From an uncultured Clostridia bacterium (lineage in GTDB: Bacteria > Bacillota > Clostridia > Lachnospirales > Lachnospiraceae): a stretch of DNA of 8,067 nt. Shown piece by piece: positions 1 to 5,873 of the stretch. The position numbers and the translations under genes are program-made. The notes beneath the pieces were generated by a model. The model was given only the letters and a program-made list of their open reading frames with translations, had not been told where the DNA came from and searched no databases. The stretch's first letter is position 1; each line of letters opens with the position of its first letter. The stretch is from positions 1 to 8,067 of the forward strand of contig CAMJIC010000108.1 in NCBI GenBank assembly GCA_946405675.1, given 5' to 3'.

Positions 1-148
1 CTGCCCTGACGGGCTGTTCAAAATGATCATAGCCTCTCGGGTAATAGCGGATCAGGTCTGAGACCGTCCGGATTCCTGCCTTTGCAAAATGCTCACTTGT
101 CTTCGGGCCGACCCCTTTCACGGCGGTAATGGGGGATGATTCTGTCAT
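1..148 (-). CDS. recG: ATP-dependent DNA helicase RecG, N-terminal fragment cut by the window edge
   Basis: RecG is a monomeric superfamily 2 helicase that unwinds and remodels stalled replication forks and Holliday junctions in the cytoplasm. Only the first 49 codons are present; the rest lies beyond base 1. The visible peptide begins MTESSPITAVKGVGPK and continues through TVSDLIRYYPRGYD. This is the hallmark start of RecG: a helix-hairpin-helix-like 'KGVGPK' followed by 'TV.DL..YYPR.Y' leading into the wedge domain. The ATG at 148 is preceded by GAGAGG (156-161) with a 7-base spacer, which fixes the start. It lies about 40 bases downstream of the hairpin terminator that closes glgCD. I see no convincing dedicated promoter, so it may rely on read-through or on a weak promoter in the leader. 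Confidence in the family is high despite the short fragment; motor motifs cannot be checked here. Confidence 0.9.
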   Translation of the reverse strand, partial: MTESSPITAVKGVGPKTSEHFAKAGIRTVSDLIRYYPRGYDHFEQPVRA

Positions 149-186
149 GTGGATTCCTCTCAGGCATCATACAATGCCGGGACGAT

Positions 187-230
187 ACAAAAACCCCGGG
201 GAGAAAGATAAAGCAACTCTCCCAGGGGTT
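187..230 (-). terminator. Rho-independent terminator after glgCD (or attenuator ahead of recG)
   Basis: The arms 192-203 and 219-230 can form a 12-bp stem with one mismatch, GC-rich in its lower half. Read on the minus strand it ends in GGGGTT running into TTTTTG (U tract about 189-193). It lies about 105 bases after the glgD stop and about 40 bases before the recG start. It most simply ends the glgC-glgD transcript, but its position also allows attenuation of read-through into recG. Confidence 0.75.
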
Positions 231-325
231 CCTGTTCTCATCAAAACGGGCACATCTTTGGATCAGGGCGAAGCGTCCTGCGCCCGTCACCTTACGGAGC
301 TGTAAGAAAAACAGCGCCTTCGTCT
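231..325 (-). other. Structured spacer between glgD and recG, candidate structured RNA
   Basis: This non-coding stretch carries several inverted repeats in a row. ACGGGC/GCCCGT (246-251 with 282-287) encloses CAGG/CCTG (264-267 with 277-280). A competing pairing joins CGCCC and GGGCG (266-270 with 281-285 on the minus strand). Further upstream on the minus strand, a CTTAC/GTAAG hairpin (291-295, 302-306) excludes a GCTGT/ACAGC hairpin (299-303, 311-315). The stretch is followed by the terminator at 187-230. I compared it by eye with common riboswitch and T-box consensus motifs and recognised none. It may simply be a GC-rich 3' untranslated region. Confidence 0.35.
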
Positions 326-335
326 CTGTCAGCAA

Positions 336-1460
336 TTACAGCGTATCCGCCCTGTGCACGTAACCTGGATGATCCGGCTTGCCGATCAGTTCCTTCGTGC
401 GGATGATCTTCGCATACTTGTCAACGATCTGGGCATCGACCGTAACGCCATCCCCGATCGTCGCATGATCCAGGATCACACTGTTCCTTACCACAGCGCC
501 CTTCCCGATGTGCACGGCTCTGCCGATGACGGAATGCTCTACGGTGCCCTCGATCTGGCATCCATTGGCGATCATCGAATCCTTCACCGTCGCGGTATCA
601 TAGATGCGGGACGGGTTCGAATCTGTCGTCCTGGTATAGATCCACCATCCATCCTGGAACAGATCCCTGGCGTTCTTCGGATCGAGCAAGTTCAGGTTGG
701 ACTCATAGAACGACTGAAGATCATCGATCGAGGCAAAGAATCCCTTATGCTGCACGCCCCTGATCTCCAGCTCCTCCCGGCCGATCAGCACAGACAGCAT
801 CTGGGCAAGCGAATAGGTGGAGGAATACTTCGCAGTCTTCTGAACCAGATCGATGAACAATGCCTTCTTCATGATATAGGTATCCATGAAGACGCACTGG
901 TTCTGGCGGTTCCCACGGTTGATCTCAAGGGAAGTGACCATCTGTTCCTGATCCACGCTGACCACGCGGCAGTTCAGGTAGTGATCCTTTGCGTTATTCA
1001 CCTTATGGTACAGCATCGTAATGTCAGCGCCGGACCGGATGTGATCATCCAGAAGGGCCGCGAAATCCTGCTTGTAGACCATGTAGCACGGCGCGATGAC
1101 CACATATTCCTGCGGGAGTTCCTCCAGGGTATGCAGGTTGTCCAGATAGTCTGAGACATCCGTATTATAGACATCATTCTCCATGTGGTGGTTGCAGTAG
1201 AACAGCTGCAGGTGATCCCTCTTGGAGTTAAGGTTGTAGCTGCGCCCGGTTCCCAGATGATCCGTCAATGCCTTCGGGTGCTTATTCAGATAGACCTGGA
1301 TATTCTTGATCCCGCTGTTGGAAAAGTTCGAGATCGGGAAGTCAATGACCCGGAACTTGCCGATAAAGGTAAATGCGCCTGCCGGCCTGTAATCCTGCAG
1401 TCCATGTACGTTCACGCGCCGAGGCGTCGATGTAACGATTCCAAATGCCTTCGCTGCCAT
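336..1460 (-). CDS. glgD: Glucose-1-phosphate adenylyltransferase, regulatory-type subunit GlgD
   Basis: GlgD (374 residues) pairs with GlgC to form the ADP-glucose pyrophosphorylase that supplies ADP-glucose for glycogen synthesis in the cytoplasm. The nucleotidyltransferase fold is recognisable from FRVIDFPISNFSNSGI (residues about 36-51), parallel to the GlgC segment. The C-terminal third shows hexapeptide left-handed beta-helix repeats (IANGCQIEGTVEHSVIG and IGKGAVVRNSVI). Key catalytic features are degenerate. The glycine-rich GGRGSRL loop of GlgC is replaced by TSTPRRVN near residue 10-17, and the SGDH catalytic motif becomes IAPCYMVYK near 122-130, losing the aspartate. This fits the known non-catalytic, modulatory GlgD of Bacillota. 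The ATG at 1460 lies one base after the glgC stop, with a G-rich ribosome site inside the end of glgC, so translation is probably coupled. It ends with TAA at 336. Confidence 0.95.
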   Translation of the reverse strand: MAAKAFGIVTSTPRRVNVHGLQDYRPAGAFTFIGKFRVIDFPISNFSNSGIKNIQVYLNKHPKALTDHLGTGRSYNLNSKRDHLQLFYCNHHMENDVYNTDVSDYLDNLHTLEELPQEYVVIAPCYMVYKQDFAALLDDHIRSGADITMLYHKVNNAKDHYLNCRVVSVDQEQMVTSLEINRGNRQNQCVFMDTYIMKKALFIDLVQKTAKYSSTYSLAQMLSVLIGREELEIRGVQHKGFFASIDDLQSFYESNLNLLDPKNARDLFQDGWWIYTRTTDSNPSRIYDTATVKDSMIANGCQIEGTVEHSVIGRAVHIGKGAVVRNSVILDHATIGDGVTVDAQIVDKYAKIIRTKELIGKPDHPGYVHRADTL

Positions 1461-1461
1461 G

Positions 1462-2601
1462 TCACTCTACCCCCTTCACATTCTTAGAGACCAGAATAAT
1501 GTTCTCACTGTCCGCAGAGCCGACGACAGCCCCCTTACCGATCTTCACGCCACCCGCAACGATCGCACGCGTAACCGTAGCGCCTTCTTCTACCACAGCC
1601 TTCGGCATCAGCACCGTATCGACCACCTTCGCGCCAGCCTTAACGACAGAAAGCGTTGACAGGACGCTGTTCTTGGCCATCCCTTCCACCTGTGTCCCCT
1701 GCGTCAGGTAGACACGGTCAAGCTCGGCTTCCGGCCCGATGTAGGCAGGAAGGGAGGACTCATCCTTTGAATATATCCTCCAGGTCGGATCACTCAGGTC
1801 GAGTTCATTCTTCTCATCGAGCAAATCCATGTTGGCTTCCCACAGAGAATCGATCGTTCCCACATCCTTCCAGTATCCCTCGAAGCGGTACGCGATCAGC
1901 TTCTTGTTCTCCGCAAGCATGGTCGGGATGATATTCTTCCCGAAATCATGATCCGACTCCGCATCCTTCATGTCACTGATCAGCAGCTTGCGCAGATCCT
2001 TCCAGTTGAAAATATAGATTCCCATGGAAGCAAGATTGCTCTTCGGGTGCTCAGGCTTCTCTTCAAACTCTACGATATCGCCTGCCTCATTCGTATTCAT
2101 GATCCCGAAGCGGCTCGCTTCCTTGATCGGCACCGGACGGACCGCGATCGTCGCGTTCGCTCCCTGATCAATGTGCGCCTGCAGCATCTTGTCATAGTTC
2201 ATCTTATAGATGTGGTCGCCGGACAGGATCAGAAGATATTCCGGATTATACTGGTCAATAAAATCAATATTCTGGGAAATCGCATCAGCAGTGCCGCGGT
2301 AGACATCCAGTCCCGTATCCGCTTTCTCCCGGGGCGTCAGGACAAACACACCTGAATCGTCGGAGTCCAGGCCCCAGCGTGACCCTGCCGCCACATAGCT
2401 GTTCAGCAGCACGGATTCATACTGAGTCAGCACGCCTACGATGTTGATTCCGCTGTTTGCGCAGTTGCTGAGCGGAAAGTCGACGATCCGGTATTTTCCG
2501 CCATAGTACACCGCCGGCTTGGCAACCTTGTCGGTGAGCTCATGCAGCCTGCTTCCACGCCCGCCGGCAAGGATCATAGCCAGCATATTACCTTGCTTCA
2601 T
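1462..2601 (-). CDS. glgC: Glucose-1-phosphate adenylyltransferase, catalytic subunit GlgC
   Basis: GlgC converts ATP and glucose-1-phosphate to ADP-glucose and pyrophosphate, the committed step of bacterial glycogen synthesis. With the start used here the protein is 379 residues, about the length of Bacillus GlgC. It carries the nucleotide loop LAGGRGSRL (11-19), KPAV and YRIVDFPLSN (28-46), YRGTADAI (101-108), the catalytic SGDHIYKMNY (127-136, Asp129) and FEEKP (179-183). A C-terminal left-handed beta-helix follows (AYIGPEAEL and KIGKGAVVG segments). An in-frame ATG at 2622 would add seven residues, but the GGAGG at 2611-2615 lies inside that extension and 9 bases from the ATG at 2601, so 2601 is preferred. 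It heads a two-gene operon with glgD, driven by the promoter at 2674-2701. No glycogen synthase or branching enzyme is in view. Confidence 0.97.
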   Translation of the reverse strand: MKQGNMLAMILAGGRGSRLHELTDKVAKPAVYYGGKYRIVDFPLSNCANSGINIVGVLTQYESVLLNSYVAAGSRWGLDSDDSGVFVLTPREKADTGLDVYRGTADAISQNIDFIDQYNPEYLLILSGDHIYKMNYDKMLQAHIDQGANATIAVRPVPIKEASRFGIMNTNEAGDIVEFEEKPEHPKSNLASMGIYIFNWKDLRKLLISDMKDAESDHDFGKNIIPTMLAENKKLIAYRFEGYWKDVGTIDSLWEANMDLLDEKNELDLSDPTWRIYSKDESSLPAYIGPEAELDRVYLTQGTQVEGMAKNSVLSTLSVVKAGAKVVDTVLMPKAVVEEGATVTRAIVAGGVKIGKGAVVGSADSENIILVSKNVKGVE

Positions 2602-2610
2602 GATAGATTT

Positions 2611-2615
2611 CCTCC
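2611..2615 (-). promoter_or_regulatory. Ribosome binding site deciding the glgC start
   Basis: GGAGG on the minus strand, 9 bases before the ATG at 2601. It is located downstream of the alternative ATG at 2622, so it cannot serve that start. Confidence 0.85.
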
Positions 2616-2652
2616 ATCCCATATAAGACTACGTTTACAGTTTCCAATATTT

Positions 2653-2664
2653 GATTGAACAATC
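2653..2664. repeat. Short perfect palindrome near the glgC transcription start
   Basis: GATTGAACAATC is a 5-bp inverted repeat around a 2-base centre. It falls within the first bases expected to be transcribed from the glgC promoter. It could be an operator half-site pair or a small 5' hairpin. A palindrome this short also occurs by chance in AT-rich spacers. Confidence 0.3.
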
Positions 2665-2673
2665 CTGCCAATT

Positions 2674-2701
2674 ATTATACGTCATATTTCGGATTTGTCA
2701 C
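2674..2701 (-). promoter_or_regulatory. Sigma-A type promoter for glgCD
   Basis: On the minus strand there is GTGACA (2696-2701, five of six to TTGACA), a 16-base spacer and a perfect TATAAT (2674-2679). It lies about 75 bases upstream of the glgC start in an AT-rich spacer and downstream of the fakA terminator, so glgCD has independent transcription. Confidence 0.75.
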
Positions 2702-2712
2702 TAACTATTTTT

Positions 2713-2759
2713 AAAAAACAGCCCAAAACCTGATAAAATGACCAATAGGAAATCGGCTG
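2713..2759 (-). terminator. Possible second, weaker terminator between fakA and glgC
   Basis: CAGCC/GGCTG arms (2719-2723 and 2755-2759), with a long loop of about 30 bases, precede TTTTTT on the minus strand (2713-2718). The end sequence GGCTGTTTTTT matches that of the stronger terminator at 2808-2851. The stem is only 5 bp, so this may be a backup or decayed terminator. Confidence 0.3.
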
Positions 2760-2807
2760 CACTGAGCATTTTTCACAAGCAATCCGCCGCTGCCTGCCGT
2801 AAATATC

Positions 2808-2851
2808 AAAAAACAGCCGCCCCGATCCTGATCAAGGCCAGGGCAGCTGTT
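2808..2851 (-). terminator. Rho-independent terminator after fakA
   Basis: The arms 2812-2822 and 2841-2851 pair over 11 bp (AACAGCTGCCC against GGGCGGCTGTT, one G-U pair). They are followed on the minus strand by a run of six T (2808-2813). It lies about 55 bases past the fakA stop. A separate 7-bp hairpin (2855-2861 with 2866-2872, loop of 4) sits between the stop codon and the terminator. Confidence 0.85.
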
Positions 2852-2903
2852 CTGATATGCCTGCCGGCATATTGAGAAAAAATGTTACTAGACCGAAACG
2901 TAT

Positions 2904-4562
2904 CTATTCGATGGAGATGATATAGTAATACAAAGGCTGCCCGCCTGCAGCGACCTCTACCTCAAGGTCAGGGAACGCCTCCCTGAGCCGGTCGGCCAGT
3001 GCCTCAGCATCCTCTTCCTTCGTGTCCTTCCCATAGTAGACGGAGATCAGCTCGCTTTCCTCATCCGCCAGATGCTTCACCGATTCAAAAGCGGTGTCCT
3101 GTATGCTTGTTCCGACTGCAATGATCCCATGGTCCCCAACTCCCATGATATCACCGGCATGGATGACCTGCTCATCGATCTTCGTATCGCGTACCGCATA
3201 GGTCAGCTCCACCGTCTTCACCTGGCGGATCTCTTCACGCATCAGCGCTTCATTCTCACGCGCCGACTTGTCAGGGAGGTAGTTGATCAGTGCGGAGATT
3301 CCCTGCGGGATCGTCTTGGATGGAACAACAATGATCTCCTTGCCGTGGATCAGGTTCTGTGCCTGCTCCGCAGCCAGGATGATATTCTTATTGTTCGGCA
3401 GGATGAACACTGTATCCGCATTCACCATGTCAACCGCATCCATGATATCCTGCGTGGACGGGTTCATGGTCTGCCCGCCTTCGATCAGATAGTCGGCGCC
3501 AAGCTCACGGAAGATGTCGCCAAGCCCGTTTCCGATGGAGACTGCGATGAAGCCCACATCCTTATGGGGCATCACCGTCTGGGCTTCCTCCTCCGGATCC
3601 TTATGCGGATCCGCCATCGCCTCCTGAAGCTCCTCCTCCTCAAAAATATGGAGCGGATACTGGGGGCGTTCCGCATTATTGATCACGTGAATTCTGGAAA
3701 GATAGCCATAATTCAGCGCCTTCGTAAGCACAGCGCCCGGATCATCGGAATTGATATGAACCTTCAGCCCTTCCTCACAGCGTTCCGCGGCAACATCAGC
3801 ACCCTGCTCTTCCAGGAACGCAACAAATCCAAGTCTTTCCTCCTTGGAGATATGTTCCTTGTTCTTCAGGATAAATTCTGTCCGGTACGCATACTTCTTC
3901 ACCGGCACAACCGCTTCAAGGATCTCTTCCTCTTCCTCGATTCCGAGGAATCCATTGTAGCAGCCCTTCATGATCTGGACCAGGCCCTGTCCGCCTGAGT
4001 CCACGACACCAGCCTCCTTCAGAACCGGAAGCATATCCGGTGTCTGGTCCAGGACGACCTGCATGTAGTCGATTACGCCCTTCAAAAGATCTTCCAGCTC
4101 AATGTCAGGGTTCCCGGCCACCAGCTCCTTCGCCTTGTCGGCACCGGCCTTCGCGACCGTAAGGATCGTTCCTTCCTTCGGCTTCATGACTGCCTTGTAA
4201 GCCGTCTCCACGGCCTTTATGAACGCCCTGACGGTATTCTCGGCAGTGATCTCGCTTTCATTCCTCCAGACCTTGCTGCATCCCCGGAACAGCTGGGACA
4301 GGATGACGCCGGAATTCCCCCGCGCTCCTCTCAGGGAGCCCGAGGAAATCGCCTTTGATACGTTCTCCATCGTGAGCGGATCCAGGTTCCTGACCTCGTC
4401 AGCAGCAGACTGAATCGTCAGGGTCATGTTCGTTCCTGTGTCTCCATCCGGGACCGGAAACACATTCAGCTCATTGATCCACTCTTTTTTTAACTCAAGA
4501 TTTCTTGCGCCGGCAAGGAACATCTTTGCCATCAGCGCAGCATCTATGGTATTCGAATTCAA
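2904..4562 (-). CDS. fakA: Fatty acid kinase subunit FakA (YloV/DhaL-DAK2 family)
   Basis: FakA phosphorylates fatty acids held by a DegV-type FakB partner, giving acyl-phosphates for phospholipid synthesis on the cytoplasmic face. The preferred product is 552 residues, matching YloV of Bacillus subtilis. The N-terminal DhaL kinase domain (about 5-205) shows NVFPVPDGDTGTNM (33-46, the Mg-ATP binding aspartates), SLRGARGNSG (76-85) and DSGGQG (188-193). The remainder is a linker domain and the C-terminal FakA domain containing FIAVSIGNGL and FILPNNKNI. An ATG at 4577 adds five residues but has no ribosome site. GGAGG at 4571-4575 lies 8 bases from TTG at 4562, and translation from that TTG (MNSNTIDAAL...) aligns with the usual family start, so a TTG start is inferred. 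The Asp23-like gene stops 24 bases upstream, consistent with one operon. FakB is not in the window. Confidence 0.95.
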   Translation of the reverse strand: MNSNTIDAALMAKMFLAGARNLELKKEWINELNVFPVPDGDTGTNMTLTIQSAADEVRNLDPLTMENVSKAISSGSLRGARGNSGVILSQLFRGCSKVWRNESEITAENTVRAFIKAVETAYKAVMKPKEGTILTVAKAGADKAKELVAGNPDIELEDLLKGVIDYMQVVLDQTPDMLPVLKEAGVVDSGGQGLVQIMKGCYNGFLGIEEEEEILEAVVPVKKYAYRTEFILKNKEHISKEERLGFVAFLEEQGADVAAERCEEGLKVHINSDDPGAVLTKALNYGYLSRIHVINNAERPQYPLHIFEEEELQEAMADPHKDPEEEAQTVMPHKDVGFIAVSIGNGLGDIFRELGADYLIEGGQTMNPSTQDIMDAVDMVNADTVFILPNNKNIILAAEQAQNLIHGKEIIVVPSKTIPQGISALINYLPDKSARENEALMREEIRQVKTVELTYAVRDTKIDEQVIHAGDIMGVGDHGIIAVGTSIQDTAFESVKHLADEESELISVYYGKDTKEEDAEALADRLREAFPDLEVEVAAGGQPLYYYIISIE

Positions 4563-4570
4563 CGTTCCTA

Positions 4571-4575
4571 CCTCC
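4571..4575 (-). promoter_or_regulatory. Ribosome binding site supporting a TTG start for fakA
   Basis: GGAGG on the minus strand with an 8-base spacer to TTG at 4562. It overlaps codons 1 to 3 of the longer ATG reading (4577), so it cannot serve that ATG. Confidence 0.75.
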
Positions 4576-4586
4576 ATGCACGAAGA

Positions 4587-4943
4587 TCAGTCGATGACCT
4601 TCACGCCCTCGACATAGACAGTGATCTTCTCGACCTCCATGCCGGTAAAAGCCTCCAGCTTATACTGGACGCTGCTGACCAGGTTCTCTGCAACCGCAGA
4701 GATACTCACTCCATAAGACACGATCACGTGAAATTCAAGTTCGATCCGGCTGCCGTTCATTCTGACCGCGATGCCGTGCCCCAGGTGTTCTTTCCCAAGC
4801 AGTTTCACCAGACCGTCCTTTACACTGACGCTGGCCATGCCCACAATGCCAAAGCACTCGACCGCGACCGAACCTGCATAAGTCGCCACAACGTTTGAAT
4901 CGATCACGATCGAACCCAGTTTGTTATTCATGCGAACACTCAT
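4587..4943 (-). CDS. Asp23/Gls24 family protein (YloU-like)
   Basis: This 118-residue protein belongs to the Asp23/Gls24 (DUF322) family, which includes YloU, the gene directly ahead of fakA (yloV) in B. subtilis. Visible marks are IVIDSNVVATYAG (12-24), CFGIVGMA (30-37), the LEFHVIVSYGVSI strand (69-81) and the end TVYVEGVKVID (108-118). Family members are small cytoplasmic proteins. Staphylococcal Asp23 is tethered at the membrane and linked to envelope stress, while YloU's role is poorly defined. An upstream in-frame ATG at 4961 exists, but AAGGAGGGG (4949-4957) lies within that extension, with GGAGG (4951-4955) 7 bases from the ATG at 4943, so 4943 is chosen. It is transcribed from the promoter at 4973-5001 together with fakA. 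The conserved linkage suggests a role near fatty acid or envelope metabolism, which is inference. Confidence 0.92.
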   Translation of the reverse strand: MSVRMNNKLGSIVIDSNVVATYAGSVAVECFGIVGMASVSVKDGLVKLLGKEHLGHGIAVRMNGSRIELEFHVIVSYGVSISAVAENLVSSVQYKLEAFTGMEVEKITVYVEGVKVID

Positions 4944-4950
4944 GGAATCC

Positions 4951-4955
4951 CCTCC
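4951..4955 (-). promoter_or_regulatory. Ribosome binding site deciding the Asp23-like gene start
   Basis: GGAGG inside AAGGAGGGG, 7 bases before the ATG at 4943. It excludes the in-frame ATG at 4961. Confidence 0.85.
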
Positions 4956-4972
4956 TTCCATAAATCAGATTC

Positions 4973-5001
4973 ATTTTAACAGACAAAATGCTTCGGTACA
5001 A
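4973..5001 (-). promoter_or_regulatory. Promoter for the Asp23-like gene and fakA
   Basis: On the minus strand TTGTAC (4996-5001), a 17-base spacer and TAAAAT (4973-4978). The -10 is good (five of six) and the -35 keeps only TTG. It lies about 30 bases upstream of the start at 4943 and is divergent from the rpmB promoter. Confidence 0.6.
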
Positions 5002-5016
5002 CTTGTAATTTTTATG

Positions 5017-5045
5017 TTGCAATGGTCTCTCAGTTCTGTTACAAT
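5017..5045 (+). promoter_or_regulatory. Sigma-A type promoter for rpmB
   Basis: TTGCAA (5017-5022), a 17-base spacer and TACAAT (5040-5045), about 35 bases ahead of the rpmB start. The two divergent promoters lie back to back with their -35 boxes about 15 bases apart, leaving little room for a separate operator. Confidence 0.8.
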
Positions 5046-5078
5046 ACTCAAGTCGCGGTTTAGAAGGAGGTGCTAGAG

Positions 5079-5264
5079 ATGGCCAGATGTGCAATTTGTG
5101 ATAAGGGTGCTCACTTCGGTAACAATGTCTCCCACTCCCACAGAAGAAGCAACAAGATGTGGAAGTCGAACATCAAGCATGTTACAGTGAAAGTGAATGG
5201 CGCCAACAAGAAGATGTATGTCTGCACTTCCTGCCTGAGATCAGGTAAGGTTGAGCGTGCATAA
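5079..5264 (+). CDS. rpmB: Large ribosomal subunit protein bL28
   Basis: L28 is a small basic protein of the 50S subunit. The 61-residue product starts MARCAICDKG and ends SGKVERA. It contains the typical NNVSHSHRRS stretch (15-24) and two CxxC pairs (Cys4/Cys7 and Cys49/Cys52) that make a zinc ribbon, so this is the zinc-binding (C+) form. The longer reading from a GTG at 5070 is rejected because AAGGAGG (5064-5070) sits 8 bases before the ATG at 5079 and L28 starts with MA. It is monocistronic: its own promoter is upstream and a strong hairpin follows at 5294-5330. It is the only plus-strand gene here. Divergence of rpmB from the Asp23-like gene and fakA is a familiar Bacillota arrangement. 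Confidence 0.98.
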   Translation: MARCAICDKGAHFGNNVSHSHRRSNKMWKSNIKHVTVKVNGANKKMYVCTSCLRSGKVERA

Positions 5265-5293
5265 GTCAGATTGTATGAAGAGCGATAAAGAAT

Positions 5294-5330
5294 AAAGAGC
5301 TGATGCTTCTTTTGCATCAGCTCTTTTCAA
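5294..5330. terminator. Bidirectional terminator shared by rpmB and gerW
   Basis: A perfect 13-bp stem (5294-5306 with 5314-5326) has a 7-base loop. It is followed by TTTT on the plus strand and by TTTATTCTTTAT on the minus strand. It lies 30 bases past the rpmB stop and about 30 bases past the gerW stop, serving the two convergent transcripts. Confidence 0.92.
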
Positions 5331-5358
5331 TTTCTTTTCAATCTAATTCCCAAAGGGA

Positions 5359-5757
5359 TCAGAACGTAGTCTCTTCCTTAGCCGCACTTTCCACGACCTT
5401 GTCTTCTTCGGGAGTTGTAACCACCTTGTTCTTGGAAGTAAAACGCTGGATCAGGTCAGGCACAATGTCGATGAGGCGCGACAGGCTGTCCTGGTTCTTC
5501 ACGTTGACCATACGCGTGCTGCCATCCTTGATGATCAGAAGCGCTGTGGGGGTCATCTTCCCGCCCATGCCGCCGCCTCCGTTCCTGCGTTCTTTCTCAT
5601 TCTTTGTTGAAGCCAGAAGGCCAAAAGAAACGTCCACCAGAGGCAGGATGATGGTGTCGCCGATCCGGATCGGATCGCCCACGCAAGTCTTGCTTGTGAC
5701 GAAATTCTCCATGCCCTTAAAGAGCGTGTCAACATTTCCCTGAAATTGATCTGCCAT
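5359..5757 (-). CDS. gerW: Spore protein GerW (YtfJ family)
   Basis: GerW/YtfJ is a sporulation protein of endospore formers. In B. subtilis it is made in the forespore and is needed for L-alanine-triggered germination. The 132-residue product shows the family pattern. A lead helix FKGMENFV (13-20) is followed by VGDPIRIGDTIILPLVDVSFG (26-46), a flexible glycine-rich loop NGGGGMGGKMTP (59-70) and a strand TALLIIKDG (71-79). IDIVPDLIQRF (96-106) and a charged tail complete it. The reading frame stays open back to an ATG at 5877, but GGAGG at 5765-5769 lies 7 bases before the ATG at 5757, and the family begins here. The extension would also have to encode the palindromic repeat at 5798-5829. 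It is downstream of the DUF2953 gene, as ytfJ is of ytfI in Bacillus. Confidence 0.9.
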   Translation of the reverse strand: MADQFQGNVDTLFKGMENFVTSKTCVGDPIRIGDTIILPLVDVSFGLLASTKNEKERRNGGGGMGGKMTPTALLIIKDGSTRMVNVKNQDSLSRLIDIVPDLIQRFTSKNKVVTTPEEDKVVESAAKEETTF

Positions 5758-5764
5758 CCTGTTT

Positions 5765-5769
5765 CCTCC
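5765..5769 (-). promoter_or_regulatory. Ribosome binding site deciding the gerW start
   Basis: GGAGG on the minus strand, 7 bases before the ATG at 5757. It argues against the 40-residue upstream extension starting at 5877. Confidence 0.8.
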
Positions 5770-5797
5770 GATCTGTTCCGAAACTCTTACACATCCT

Positions 5798-5829
5798 GTA
5801 ACTGTACAGAACCTGTTCTGAACAGTTAC
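5798..5829. repeat. Palindromic repeat, copy 1 (between the DUF2953 gene and gerW)
   Basis: Arms 5798-5812 and 5815-5829 form a 15-bp inverted repeat with one mismatch and a 2-base centre. One arm is GTTCTGAACAGTTAC. A nested dyad, CTGTTC-T-GAACAG, occupies 5813-5825. The 32-bp unit matches the core of the palindrome at 7100-7131 at 29 of 32 positions in the same orientation. No T run follows on the minus strand, so it is not a normal terminator. Confidence 0.85.
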
Positions 5830-5873
5830 CATTTCTTTCCTGTCTGATACCCGCACAATGGGGAGCATCCCCA

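Noticed and set aside
166..171. TATGAT (minus strand) as a recG -10 box
   Set aside because: No acceptable -35 at 16 to 18 bases, and it would leave a leader of only about 10 bases overlapping the ribosome site.
93..335. Minus-strand open frame of 80 codons
   Set aside because: It overlaps the recG start and the glgCD terminator in another frame and shows no ribosome site or family resemblance.
354..1154. Long plus-strand open frame (266 codons)
   Set aside because: It lies entirely antisense to glgD, whose family motifs are clear. The antisense product shows no recognisable domain and has no ribosome site.
3072..3998. Long plus-strand open frame (308 codons)
   Set aside because: It is the antisense shadow of fakA. 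Histidine-, leucine- and arginine-rich composition is typical of a reversed coding frame.
5798..5829. LexA-type operator (GAAC-N4-GTTC) in the palindromic repeat
   Set aside because: The GAAC and GTTC halves are spaced 2 bases apart rather than 4, and flanking genes are not SOS genes.
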